Positions 7,830 through 15,840 of a stretch of 64,000 nt of DNA are shown piece by piece; the first letter of the stretch is position 1, and the number at the start of each line of letters is the position of its first letter. The DNA is from Polaribacter batillariae (GTDB lineage Bacteria > Bacteroidota > Bacteroidia > Flavobacteriales > Flavobacteriaceae). The DNA is taken from the NCBI RefSeq assembly GCF_017498485.1, contig NZ_CP071795.1, forward strand, positions 1,550,001-1,614,000, given 5' to 3'. A program made the position numbers and the translations under genes. The notes below the pieces were generated by a model. That model was not told where the DNA came from. It saw only the letters and a list, made by a program, of their open reading frames with translations, and made no database searches.

Positions 7830-8585
7830 ATGGCAAAACAAACAGGAATTATTAAGCTAAAAGGAACTATCGGAGGTATTTCTTTTTACAAAACAAGTGA
7901 CGGACACCTGGCTCGTGAAAAAGGAGGTGTAGACAAAAGCAGAATTCAGAATGATCCTGCGTTTCAAAGAACGCGTGAAAATGGTTCTGAATTTGGACGT
8001 GCTGGTAAAGGTGGTAAAGTATTGCGAAACGCCATTCGTTTGCTTTTGCAGAATGCTAAAGACAAAAGAGTGGTCTCTCGTTTGACAAAATCTTTAGTAG
8101 CTATCACGAAAACCGATACGACTAACGAAAGAGGTTTAAGAAACTTACAAGATGGAAATTTAGTTCTTTTGGAAGGTTTTGAATTCAATTTGAATGGAAA
8201 GCTTGGAGCAACATTATTTGCACCCTTTAGCAAAGCTTTTGATCGAGTTACAGGAGAAGCAACTTTAGACTTAGCTGCTTTTTCTCCTGTGGTTAGAATT
8301 GCAGCTCCTGCAGGAACTACACATTTTAAAATTGTGATGGGTGCTGCAGAATTGGATTTTGAGAATGAAACCTCAACTTTTGAGAGTGATGCAACAGCTA
8401 TTTTACCCTATACAGCTGCAGACACTGCTGCCATTGCGTTATCTGCTACAATAACTGCTAACTCTACCTTACAAGTAGTACAGGTTATTGGAGTTGAGTT
8501 TTATCAGGAAGTGAACGGAGAAATGTACGCCCTTAAAAATGGTGCTTACAATGCATTATCTGTTGCGACTGTTGATACTCCATAG
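7830..8585 (+). CDS. Conserved Bacteroidota protein of unknown function, cassette gene 1
   Basis: 251 residues, no signal peptide or membrane segment. The N-terminal 70 residues are the conserved part, with GTIGGISFYKTSDG, AREKGGVD, DPAFQRTRENGSEFGRAGK; the C-terminal half is rich in Ala/Thr and beta-prone, like a structural or adhesive domain. I recall this type of protein from many Flavobacteria, always hypothetical. It is first of four tightly packed plus-strand genes (2-base gap to DUF5675), the later of which look like phage lysis proteins, so a phage-derived structural role is possible, but unproved. The ATG follows an A-rich region. Confidence 0.7.
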   Translation: MAKQTGIIKLKGTIGGISFYKTSDGHLAREKGGVDKSRIQNDPAFQRTRENGSEFGRAGKGGKVLRNAIRLLLQNAKDKRVVSRLTKSLVAITKTDTTNERGLRNLQDGNLVLLEGFEFNLNGKLGATLFAPFSKAFDRVTGEATLDLAAFSPVVRIAAPAGTTHFKIVMGAAELDFENETSTFESDATAILPYTAADTAAIALSATITANSTLQVVQVIGVEFYQEVNGEMYALKNGAYNALSVATVDTP

Positions 8586-8587
8586 TT

Positions 8588-9010
8588 ATGGAATTAGTAC
8601 TACAAAGAGCTTATTTTAAACAGGGTACCAATGGTACTCTGTTTATTTCTGATCGGTTTCTTTGTCACACCATTGAATTGCCTTGGAGAAACAATCAACG
8701 AAATATTTCCTGCATACCAGAAGGAGAATATGAAGTTATTCCTCGCTTTTCTAAAAAGTTTAAACATCATTTGATATTGAAAAATGTAGCCAACAGAAGC
8801 TTTATTTTATTTCATCCTGCAAATGATGCAAAAAGAGATTTAGAAGGTTGTATTGCTCCTGTAACTTATTTAAGTGGTGTTGGAAAAGGGATTCATTCAA
8901 GGGATGCAATGCAAAAATTACTGTCTTTGGTGTATCAAGCTATAGACCGAAAGGAAAAAATAATATTAATCGTTAAATCACAGAATTATGAAAATTATAG
9001 AACGTTATAA
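8588..9010 (+). CDS. DUF5675 family protein
   Basis: 140 residues. It shows the DUF5675 pattern: N-terminal TNGTLFISDRFLCHTIELPW, CIPEGEYEV near residue 46 and LFHPANDAKRDLEGCIAP near residue 82. Members occur in phages and mobile elements and have no proven activity. The His...Gly-Cys-Ile arrangement is reminiscent of L,D-transpeptidase active sites, which is only a suggestion. It starts two bases after the 251-aa gene stop and overlaps the next gene by 23 bases, indicating one transcript. Confidence 0.8.
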   Translation: MELVLQRAYFKQGTNGTLFISDRFLCHTIELPWRNNQRNISCIPEGEYEVIPRFSKKFKHHLILKNVANRSFILFHPANDAKRDLEGCIAPVTYLSGVGKGIHSRDAMQKLLSLVYQAIDRKEKIILIVKSQNYENYRTL

Positions 9011-9233
9011 AAAACCTACTCCAAAATTTTTTAGAGTATTGAGAAATATTGGTATTGCTTTAGCCACTGCAGGTGGTACTATTATCGCAGCTCCTATTAC
9101 TATACCAGCAACTATTGTTACCATTGCTACTTATATGACAGTTGCAGGAACTGTGGCCACTGCTGTAAGTCAAGCTGTGGTTTCTGATAATAAGGAGAAT
9201 GGAACATCTGTAACAACTGAAAAAAGTAAATAA
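8988..9233 (+). CDS. Small holin-like membrane protein (81 aa)
   Basis: 81 residues, with a basic N-terminus (KIIERYKKPTPKF), two hydrophobic alanine/threonine-rich segments (about residues 21-45 and 46-65) and a charged tail. The topology and size resemble holins, but no family is recognised. The ATG at 8988 lies within the end of the DUF5675 gene, and the next gene begins one base after its stop. Confidence 0.65.
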   Translation: MKIIERYKKPTPKFFRVLRNIGIALATAGGTIIAAPITIPATIVTIATYMTVAGTVATAVSQAVVSDNKENGTSVTTEKSK

Positions 9234-9234
9234 T

Positions 9235-9432
9235 ATGAGTTTTCAAGCCTCACATTCTAATTTAAGTATTGGTGTTTGGGGTGGAACTTTTTTATCTGCA
9301 ATCACTCATATTGGTACAGAGGATATAATTACAACGATTGTATTGGCTACTTTAGGAGCGATTGTGAGTTTTATCGCTTCATTTATGATGAAATATTTTG
9401 TAAAAACAATTAAAAGACAGCGTAAAAAGTAA
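9235..9432 (+). CDS. Small membrane protein (65 aa)
   Basis: 65 residues with one weak (about 10-25) and one strong (about 30-52) hydrophobic segment and a highly basic C-terminus (KTIKRQRKK). Such a tail is common in small phage holins. It is the last gene of the four-gene cassette, one base after the preceding stop, and a terminator follows 20 bases later. No family is recognised; the reading frame is supported mainly by operon context. Confidence 0.6.
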   Translation: MSFQASHSNLSIGVWGGTFLSAITHIGTEDIITTIVLATLGAIVSFIASFMMKYFVKTIKRQRKK

Positions 9433-9452
9433 TATCAAAAAATCATTATCAG

Positions 9453-9490
9453 AAAAGGACATTTATATTTTAATTGTCCTTTTTTTATTT
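9453..9490 (+). terminator. Terminator of the DUF5675 cassette
   Basis: AAAAGGACA (9453-9461) pairs with TGTCCTTTT (9475-9483) and is followed by a T run on the plus strand, closing the 7830-9432 operon. Confidence 0.85.
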
Positions 9491-9612
9491 TCTATAATTT
9501 TTTACTTAACGAAATGAGACAAACAAAGAATTGTGATAAAGAAAGTAAATGAATTTAGCAGAATTTTTGTGCAGATGAATGAGATAAGAAAAAAATTGAC
9601 AACGAGTATTAT

Positions 9613-9681
9613 CGTTTTTAAAGATTGATGAACAGGGGCTGGTTTGTGTATGGAGTTTATCAATCTTTAAAAATGTTAGCC
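9613..9681. other. Long hairpin with possible pseudoknot
   Basis: TTTTTAAAGATTGAT (9615-9629) is perfectly complementary to 9659-9673. The stem extends to about 20 pairs by GAA/TTT inside and a CG/TG pair outside. The 23-base loop contains GGGCT, which can pair with AGCCC at 9677-9681 just after the stem, giving an H-type pseudoknot in the plus-strand RNA. Confidence 0.5.
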
Positions 9682-10115
9682 CAATGGCGATTGAATGGAA
9701 ATTATTAAAGACGAAGTACATAGTGCGCTGGCAGAAGCGAAAAGAAGTGTGTATTTTTTTATTTGTTTTGTACTATCTTTCTGATTGTTTTTGTAAAAAG
9801 TGAATGCCTCAAAAAATATGTTTATTGTACCTAAATTTCTATGTTTACTAAATTACTTTTAAACTTGGATTAGCATTTGCTTTTGTGAAAACAATATTAT
9901 CCATTCTCTTACAAATAAAAAAATATACTCTTATTGGCTATTCTTGATTTTATAGGTGCTTTAGAATTATTCTTACTATTACTGATTTTCAATGTTACCT
10001 AACTTTCCATTATTGAAACTAAAAAAGCACTTATAAAAACAATGCAACAATTACGAAATGTTGTTAAAATAATTAAATTTTATTGTTGATAACGGATTTG
10101 CGCGATGGAAGTGCG

Positions 10116-10194
10116 GCTATTTTACATAATGGCGTTATAGTGCCTGGAGTTTTTCACGGAAGAGCAGTATAACTGCGCATTATGTAAATATAGC
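10116..10194. other. Imperfect long inverted repeat with one-sided bulges
   Basis: Arms 10116-10131 (GCTATTTTACATAATG) and 10178-10194 are complementary but for one inserted base, and pairing continues inward (GCG, TTATA, TGC) with extra bases mainly on the right arm, leaving a loop of about 20 bases. The bulged form resembles structured RNA or single-strand recombination sites. Confidence 0.5.
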
Positions 10195-10332
10195 TTGGGG
10201 ATTTTTGTGTTTTATGAAATAATAAAAACGCATTGCTTTTTAGATTTGTGTAATGAGTTTGCGAATGGAACAAGCTCTAAAATGCAACTACCTGTAGATA
10301 TTTAAAACGCTAAACTTGCATTGGTGCGCGGA

Positions 10333-10387
10333 ACAAACCAAAAGACAGAGGTTTTTTGCTTTTGCAACAAACTGGACTTTGGTTTGT
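10333..10387 (-). other. Hairpin just downstream of the RES gene
   Basis: ACAAACCAAA (10333-10342) pairs with TTTGGTTTGT (10378-10387). It begins 8 bases after the RES stop on the minus strand and might act as a 3' stabiliser or weak terminator, although a clear T tail is missing. Confidence 0.4.
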
Positions 10388-10394
10388 GGGGATT

Positions 10395-11405
10395 TTAATT
10401 ATTATCAAGTAATTTATGGTGCAGTTTTATATTCTCAATTTCATAAACTTTTGTTGCGATGCATTCTAATTTATCTGGATTGAAGATTGCTAAATTATAA
10501 CCTTCAGCAAATAATGAACTCTGATATTCTACACCATCAAAACCTAATGATTTGATAAATTCAGAAATGTATTGAGTAGGAATGTAATCTAACTGTTTAT
10601 CTCTTTTTCTGATTGGTAATGAGATTTCTTTTTGTAAAGTTTGTATAAATGGAACATAGGTTAAAAAATCTTCTATTGCCTCATTTTCAGACCAAGGAAT
10701 AGGGTCGTCCTTTGGATTTCTTAAATTGAGGATTTTAAGATCTTCATTTAAACGAAATTCACCAACTGTAACATAATCAAATAAAGATGCTCTTGTTTCA
10801 TACAAAGATGTTTCTAACTTATCAGCTATATATAAATAAGATATTCCTTTAGGATTTGCTCTACCACCAGTAGCAAGTTCGTTAGGTGGATTACCTATTT
10901 GGTTTGTAGTAAAACCTGTTTTATCTGATATGCGACATCTATAAAAAATACGACCTTTCTTTATTGTTTTATAGAAACTTTCGTGATTGAAAAAGTTGGC
11001 TAATTTTTTCAAATCAATTGTGTTATTAATATGATATCTATTTACAGATTTAATTTCTTCTTTGAATTCTTTCCAAATACTATGAATTTGATTAGTTTCA
11101 GAAATTAGTTCAATCTTTATTTCTGATGATACATTACTATTGAATAATTCTGTTAGAATTTCTTCCTCATCTACAAAAATAGATTCAAATAATAGTTTAT
11201 TATTATCAACTAAATTAGTAGTAAGATTAAAGTCTTTTTTTATGGATTGGGCAATATCAAAAACCGAATCAGCATTCACTTCATACAAGGAAATTATATT
11301 ACGAAAAAAAGGAGCTAATTCTCTTGCTGAATAAATAGAAACATTTATCGAATTACAAAAATCACAATTCCCATTTCTATCATCAGCATTAATTATACTT
11401 ATCAA
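10395..11405 (-). CDS. RES-domain protein with HEPN/RES-type N-terminal domain
   Basis: 336 residues. A CxxC (C14, C17) opens an N-terminal helical domain like the HEPN/RES N-terminal family; the C-terminal half (about 155-325) is a RES domain, with FYRCRISD, then NPPNELATGGRANPKGISYL, LYETRAS and FAEGYNLAIFNP. RES toxins of the Xre-RES type degrade NAD+. Here no Xre antitoxin is adjacent; the gene is third, after sce7726 and sce7725-like genes on the same strand (26-base gap). I infer an NAD-targeting effector in a defence or abortive-infection unit. The start is a TTG at 11405, the first plausible codon in frame. Confidence 0.8.
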   Translation of the reverse strand: MISIINADDRNGNCDFCNSINVSIYSARELAPFFRNIISLYEVNADSVFDIAQSIKKDFNLTTNLVDNNKLLFESIFVDEEEILTELFNSNVSSEIKIELISETNQIHSIWKEFKEEIKSVNRYHINNTIDLKKLANFFNHESFYKTIKKGRIFYRCRISDKTGFTTNQIGNPPNELATGGRANPKGISYLYIADKLETSLYETRASLFDYVTVGEFRLNEDLKILNLRNPKDDPIPWSENEAIEDFLTYVPFIQTLQKEISLPIRKRDKQLDYIPTQYISEFIKSLGFDGVEYQSSLFAEGYNLAIFNPDKLECIATKVYEIENIKLHHKLLDNN

Positions 11406-11431
11406 GTATTCGCTATTAAAACAATTTATAA

Positions 11432-12370
11432 TTAAATCTTATCTACTATTAATTCGATATGATTCATTATAAATAATTTTTTTAGTGTGCCTAAACCAGG
11501 AAAATGACCACGATTATGAAGGTCTTTATAAATTTCAACAGCTTGGGTATTTATACTGTTGCTAACACACCAATTTACAAGTTTTTCAAGTGCTTCTGCA
11601 AATTTACCACCTATATCAGATACATCTCCATTTGAGTCTGACACAAAGTGTTTTACCATTATTTTGCCTGATGCATTAATATAAGATAAATGCATTGCTA
11701 CTGCTCTTGGTAAAAATCCTGAATCTGAATAATTATCGCCAACTGTTAAAAAATCAGAAAAACCAAAAAAGCCTTCATCTTTATAAAAACTATACTCTTC
11801 AGAAAAAGGACTTTCACCTACTTGAAGATAATCTGCATTTCTTGGCATATCCTTAAAATAATCATCTAATGATATTCTACTTTCTACAGAAAATAGTCTA
11901 TAATACCGTCTGCTTGTATTACTAAAGTAAATTATATTGTAAATAACATTTATATTATTTTGAATTTCGGCGATACTGACTTCAGATATTTCAGAATTAT
12001 GAATTAAAGTGACACCCTGATAGTTTAAGTCTAAATTATTTATACTTTCAATTAAAGCTGGAATTTGCTCTTCTATTTTTGAATCAATAATTATTGCAAT
12101 TTGATAATTGTTGTAATGTTCCAATACATCTTTAAGAAGTTCTATAATTTTATTACCTTCTCCTACTAAACCGCCTACTTTAGGATTGATAATAACACTA
12201 AAATTTACATTTTTAGCTGCTAAATTTTTTAACGCAGATTTTAAAGTAGAAGAACCTTTAATTGGTTCGATTACTGGAGATATTTTAGTTGAAAAATTTG
12301 GAAGGAAACCACATAATTCACGTAATGCGATTAATTCAAATTGTTTGCCTCTGACATATGGGAAATACAT
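11432..12370 (-). CDS. sce7725 / beta-family protein
   Basis: 312 residues. The N-terminal YFPYVRGKQFELIALREL and SPVIEPIKG, with FSVIINPKVGG near residue 57, match the sce7725 family, which resembles the phage T4-type beta protein family (PF14350-like): alternating strands and helices suggestive of a barrel. No biochemical function is established. It overlaps the upstream sce7726-like gene by 40 bases, so the two are co-translated, and it is followed by the RES gene. ATG at 12370. Confidence 0.75.
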   Translation of the reverse strand: MYFPYVRGKQFELIALRELCGFLPNFSTKISPVIEPIKGSSTLKSALKNLAAKNVNFSVIINPKVGGLVGEGNKIIELLKDVLEHYNNYQIAIIIDSKIEEQIPALIESINNLDLNYQGVTLIHNSEISEVSIAEIQNNINVIYNIIYFSNTSRRYYRLFSVESRISLDDYFKDMPRNADYLQVGESPFSEEYSFYKDEGFFGFSDFLTVGDNYSDSGFLPRAVAMHLSYINASGKIMVKHFVSDSNGDVSDIGGKFAEALEKLVNWCVSNSINTQAVEIYKDLHNRGHFPGLGTLKKLFIMNHIELIVDKI

Positions 12371-13233
12371 AGCTTACTTTTTTTGTAAAGAAAATCTTCT
12401 AACTCAATAAAATCTTTTTTTGAAAAATTTAAAGTGTAGCAGATATGTTTTAATGAATCTGGGACTAAATCATCATTAAATAATTCTGGGTTAGAAATAT
12501 TTCTAAATTTTAATTCTTTTATAACTAATTTTTGAAACTCTAAAATATCTATTTTTTTTGAAAGTTTAAAACACTCTCTAAAAATTAGGGTGTTAGGAAC
12601 TTTAGGAATTGCTCCAAAATGTTTTTTAAGTAAACTAATGTATTCATCTTTTCTTAAACTTTTAAATAATGTTTCATAGGAAAATGAAAAATTTTGTTCT
12701 GCTTTTTTAATAGTTTTAAGTGCGTTTCTTTTTGTTAATTCAATTAAACCAATTTCTGTGTTATGAAATTTAACCAATAGATTAGGAATATGTTTTGAAT
12801 TTGAGACCACATAAATTTTATCAGCAAATTTTTTATAATCTGCTAATTGTTTATCTAATTTATCTAAACCATCCAATTCCGTTTTAATTTCATAAACACG
12901 AGCTACCCCATTTAAAATAACAAAGTCTGCTATTGAATTATCAATTTTAAATTCTGATAGTGCTATTGATTTTTTTAAGCTATACTTTTTAAGAAGTTTT
13001 TGATTTAAAAGAATATTTTTATAAATATATTCATTTTTGTAAGTACCTAAAAGTGATTTGTAAATAGCATTAATAACTTCAAAGTTAGTTGTAGAATCTG
13101 ATATTTTAGTGTGTTTGCTTATACGATAAAATGTATCAAAATAATTCCTATCCTTTACTATTTTTTTAAAATTAGCAGGAGATAGAATTTGTGATAAATT
13201 CCTTAAACTTTCTATATTTTTAGCTACTTGCAT
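12331..13233 (-). CDS. sce7726 family protein, PD-(D/E)XK nuclease-like
   Basis: 300 residues. Residues 90-145 show the restriction-endonuclease fold signature: E94, D103 in IADFVILNG, E115-x-K117 in YEIKTE and Q129 in KQLADY. The rest is helical and basic, compatible with nucleic-acid binding. The sce7726 family is named from Sorangium and is normally paired with sce7725; its role is unknown. First gene of the sce7726-sce7725-RES unit; ATG at 13233. The nuclease activity is inferred from the motif. Confidence 0.75.
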   Translation of the reverse strand: MQVAKNIESLRNLSQILSPANFKKIVKDRNYFDTFYRISKHTKISDSTTNFEVINAIYKSLLGTYKNEYIYKNILLNQKLLKKYSLKKSIALSEFKIDNSIADFVILNGVARVYEIKTELDGLDKLDKQLADYKKFADKIYVVSNSKHIPNLLVKFHNTEIGLIELTKRNALKTIKKAEQNFSFSYETLFKSLRKDEYISLLKKHFGAIPKVPNTLIFRECFKLSKKIDILEFQKLVIKELKFRNISNPELFNDDLVPDSLKHICYTLNFSKKDFIELEDFLYKKSKLCISHMSEANNLN

Positions 13234-13283
13234 TATTTTACAAAGTTAACAAATTACAAAATTTAAACTAAATGATTTAAAAA

Positions 13284-13943
13284 CTATTTTCGTTTATCTA
13301 AACTATTTTTATCAAAAGCAATTAAATTAAAAAGCTCACGCATTCTTGAACGTACACGATTGCCATATCTGTACTCCAATTCTTCTGCGTTTAAGTTTGT
13401 CGTAGCGTGAGTTTTTAAATTTCTTTTTAAAAATAAATCATAGCGAGATAATAGTATTTCTCCCATTACATTACAATCTTTACCAAAATGTCTTCCAGTG
13501 GTTTCTACACCTAAATCATCAAAACAATAAAAGCCATTATTTCCATAATCTTCAATAATTTTAAACCCACTTTTATTAAAACTAAAAGTTATATTTCTTG
13601 CTGGAATAAGACTATGTTGATTTTGATGAGGTACTATGAATGGTAATAATTTCATTAAACTGGTTTTACCACAACCCACTGGCCCAGATAATAATATACC
13701 CTTGTTTGAATCCACACCTAATTTTGCACAAGTATCAAAATCACGAATAAAATAAATGCACAACTTGTATAAAATTGCTTCATCTTCTGAATATATTTTG
13801 AAATTCTTACCAAACAATAATTTACCTTTCGCTTCTAAATAGATTAGAATTTTAGGGAAATTATAGCTTATTTTATTTCCTGTCAATTCACCTAATTGAA
13901 ACTGGACATTTCCTTCTTGAATGATGTGAGGTGTACTATTCAT
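13284..13943 (-). CDS. DnaC/IstB-like AAA+ ATPase
   Basis: 219 residues. Walker A GPVGCGKTS is near residue 88, Walker B FYCFDDLG near residue 140, and an arginine-rich sensor segment (NRVRSRMRELFNLI) near the C-terminus fits helicase-loader-type AAA+ ATPases common on Bacteroidota mobile elements. It probably loads a replicative helicase onto the element. It follows the Rep-like gene (78-base gap) on the same strand; one REP half-element lies between them. ATG at 13943. Confidence 0.75.
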   Translation of the reverse strand: MNSTPHIIQEGNVQFQLGELTGNKISYNFPKILIYLEAKGKLLFGKNFKIYSEDEAILYKLCIYFIRDFDTCAKLGVDSNKGILLSGPVGCGKTSLMKLLPFIVPHQNQHSLIPARNITFSFNKSGFKIIEDYGNNGFYCFDDLGVETTGRHFGKDCNVMGEILLSRYDLFLKRNLKTHATTNLNAEELEYRYGNRVRSRMRELFNLIAFDKNSLDKRK

Positions 13944-13961
13944 AATTATTTGATTAGAAAC

Positions 13962-13985
13962 TTCTCGACTGCGCTTGAAGTGACA
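13962..13985. repeat. REP half-element, copy 1
   Basis: TTCTCGACTGCG then CTTGAAGTGACA: 24 bases of the same palindromic family as 52194-52271. Lies between the ATPase start and the Rep-like stop. Confidence 0.6.
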
Positions 13986-14021
13986 TATATATTTTTAAAT
14001 ATGTTAGGTTATTTAAATAAA

Positions 14022-14720
14022 TCATAGAGGTTCATTATAGTTTTTATTTTTACTAGTCTTTAGGTTGTCCATATTTTGGCTAACTGATTTTTGGTTTGTT
14101 CTCGACTGCGCTCGAACTGACATCTCTTCAGCTTTTATCATCCAATTTTTTGCTGTTGCCTGCCAATTGACAATTTTTGTTTTGCCGCCCACTTTCCAAC
14201 CAATACCTTGGTAATGATTGTAAAATTTTTGAGCTTCAATTTTTGGCCAATTTTCTTTTTTGAAAAAATCAATAACCTCTTTTTCATTTATGGGCTGGTC
14301 AAGTTTAGTAACGTTTTTATTGTTTCTATTTGTTTGTATATGTTTATTTATAGATACCAGTGCTTGTCCACTGCTTGTTTCGATATTGGCATTGTTGTGT
14401 ACCAGAGCTTGTCCAATACTTGTTTCGAATTTGAACATCTTAATTTTACTCCCTTTGTATGGATTATGTGATGGATAATAAATGATGTATTTCCAATAGC
14501 TTAATTCTTTAATACACTTATGATATGTGGATTTTGAACCGATTTTTGAAAAACGCATTACTTCTTCACGATTGATGTGAAATTCATCTAAAAATCGATT
14601 GTTATTCCATAGTTGAAATAGCGCGATGTACAGACTGATGTGTGTTGGATTGAGGCGATTATCTTTTGAGAATTGCAGGAATATACCTTTTAGATGTTTT
14701 ATGAAATTTACGTTTTGCAT
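14022..14720 (-). CDS. Winged-helix Rep-like protein of mobile element
   Basis: 232 residues. An N-terminal winged-helix region (about 15-105: PTHISLYIALFQLW, then FSKIGSKSTYHKCIKELSYW) and a C-terminal conserved patch (FYNHYQGIGWKVGGKTKIVN, ATAKNWMIKAEE) are typical of replication-initiation or regulatory proteins of Bacteroidota integrative elements and phages. It sits between the HTH gene at 14768 and the AAA+ ATPase at 13284, all on one strand, a replication/excision module. Its C-terminus is partly encoded by a REP half-element (14099-14122), which supplies VRAQSR. ATG at 14720. Confidence 0.65.
   Translation of the reverse strand: MQNVNFIKHLKGIFLQFSKDNRLNPTHISLYIALFQLWNNNRFLDEFHINREEVMRFSKIGSKSTYHKCIKELSYWKYIIYYPSHNPYKGSKIKMFKFETSIGQALVHNNANIETSSGQALVSINKHIQTNRNNKNVTKLDQPINEKEVIDFFKKENWPKIEAQKFYNHYQGIGWKVGGKTKIVNWQATAKNWMIKAEEMSVRAQSRTNQKSVSQNMDNLKTSKNKNYNEPL
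14099..14122. repeat. REP half-element, copy 2, inside the Rep-like gene
   Basis: TTCTCGACTGCG then CTCGAACTGACA; 24 bases matching copies 1 and 3, translated in frame near the C-terminus of the Rep-like protein. Confidence 0.6.
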
Positions 14721-14730
14721 AAAGAGAGGT

Positions 14731-14754
14731 TTCTCGACTGCGCTCGAAATGACA
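14731..14754. repeat. REP half-element, copy 3
   Basis: TTCTCGACTGCG then CTCGAAATGACA; the best match to the arms of the dnaE-proximal palindromes. Lies between the HTH stop and the Rep-like start. Confidence 0.6.
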
Positions 14755-14767
14755 AAATAATGACCAT

Positions 14768-15046
14768 TTAGAACTTGTTATGAATTCGATTTGCTTCTAA
14801 TACTTTTACAATTTCTTCATAATCGTAATAGATTACACCACCTACTTTAGAATAAGGAAGTGTGCCATTGATTCTTAAATTTTGTAATGTTCCTGGAGAA
14901 ATACTTAATAAATCTCTAACTTCTGGTGACTTTAACCACTTTTTAGGAGCAAAGCCAGATTGATGATTAATCATTGCTTTGATGTCTTCTAATAATTCTT
15001 GTTTGAATTCTTGTAAATCTTCTGTTGTAATAATTGTTGCTGCCAT
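14768..15046 (-). CDS. Excisionase-like helix-turn-helix protein
   Basis: 92 residues. The C-terminal half is a MerR/Xis-type winged helix: SPEVRDLLSISPGTLQNLRI, then GTLPYSKVGGVIYYDYEEIV. Such proteins on Bacteroidota integrative elements act as excision factors or regulators. It is upstream of the Rep-like gene on the same strand (47-base gap). A perfect 16-base palindrome 54 bases upstream of its ATG (15046) may be its operator. Confidence 0.8.
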   Translation of the reverse strand: MAATIITTEDLQEFKQELLEDIKAMINHQSGFAPKKWLKSPEVRDLLSISPGTLQNLRINGTLPYSKVGGVIYYDYEEIVKVLEANRIHNKF

Positions 15047-15100
15047 AGTAAAACGATTTTAATTGTTATTGAAAAAGATTCCCTCTTTCGCGGGGACTTC

Positions 15101-15116
15101 GCCAAAATATTTTGGC
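15101..15116. promoter_or_regulatory. 16-bp perfect palindrome, possible operator
   Basis: GCCAAAATATTTTGGC, directly upstream of the excisionase-like gene and followed by another GGC-ended half (TTTGGCAAA, about 15133). Role inferred. The rest of the 15047-15318 gap holds nothing else I can name. Confidence 0.4.
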
Positions 15117-15832
15117 TCGATTTGACTTTCGTTTGGCAAATATGAAGTGATTTAAAGAGTTTTATTCACAAGTAAAGCCCAAGTTGGGTATTTTTATCTA
15201 CTCATTTTTAATGACTTATATTGATACCATTTGATATTTGCACTTTAAAATTGAAATAACAAAAAGGTAGAAGTTGTAAAATAATATGCAAGATTTTAAA
15301 AACACACAAGTTGGGTTTTTATTCGTCTGACTCTAACATCTTATTAATCAATGATTCTTTTAAATTATCTAAAAATTTTGTTTGATTAATTTTCCTTAAA
15401 CGGATTTCAAGAAATGTTCTGTAATAATCGCCCAGATTAATATTAAACATATGTTCACAAACTGACGCTACTTCTTTTATGTTGGCTTTACCACTATTAA
15501 TAAAACCTGTACTATGGAGGGCATAAATAAGCTCTATCAAGTCTGTTTTGTTGCCTGTCCAAAATAGGTCTGATTGCTTCTGAAAACCATCGGTATTTGT
15601 TTCAATATCATTATTTTCTAATTTATCAACTTCTTTTTTAAGATGTATAATGAGCATATCAAACGCCAAAATTGTAGCAACAGTACTGTCGTGACTTGTA
15701 GAAAATTGTACATCTATTAAAAAGTGAAATGTATCTGGATACAACCGAATATTTGCTTTACCTCTTAAAAAATATTGTTCATCTAAAAACGTAGCACCTC
15801 TTCTATAATATTGGTAGAATTCTAAGTTTTCA

Positions 15833-15840
15833 TTAAAATA
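15833..15840. repeat. IS target-site duplication, left copy
   Basis: TTAAAATA, identical to 17224-17231; flanks the IS directly. Confidence 0.85.

Larger units (their letters stand above)
9491..10394. other. Non-coding stretch of about 0.9 kb with long stem-loops
   Basis: No convincing reading frame on either strand in 904 bases. The stretch holds three long inverted repeats, listed separately (9613-9681, 10116-10194, 10333-10387), and locally higher GC around the second. It separates the plus-strand cassette from the minus-strand RES operon. It may hold structured RNA, an origin or transfer site of the element, or decayed DNA. Confidence 0.6.

Noticed and set aside
10116..10194. Integron attC site
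   Set aside because: The folded shape is suggestive, but no GTTRRRY/RYYYAAC core pair could be placed at the stem base and no integron integrase is in the window.
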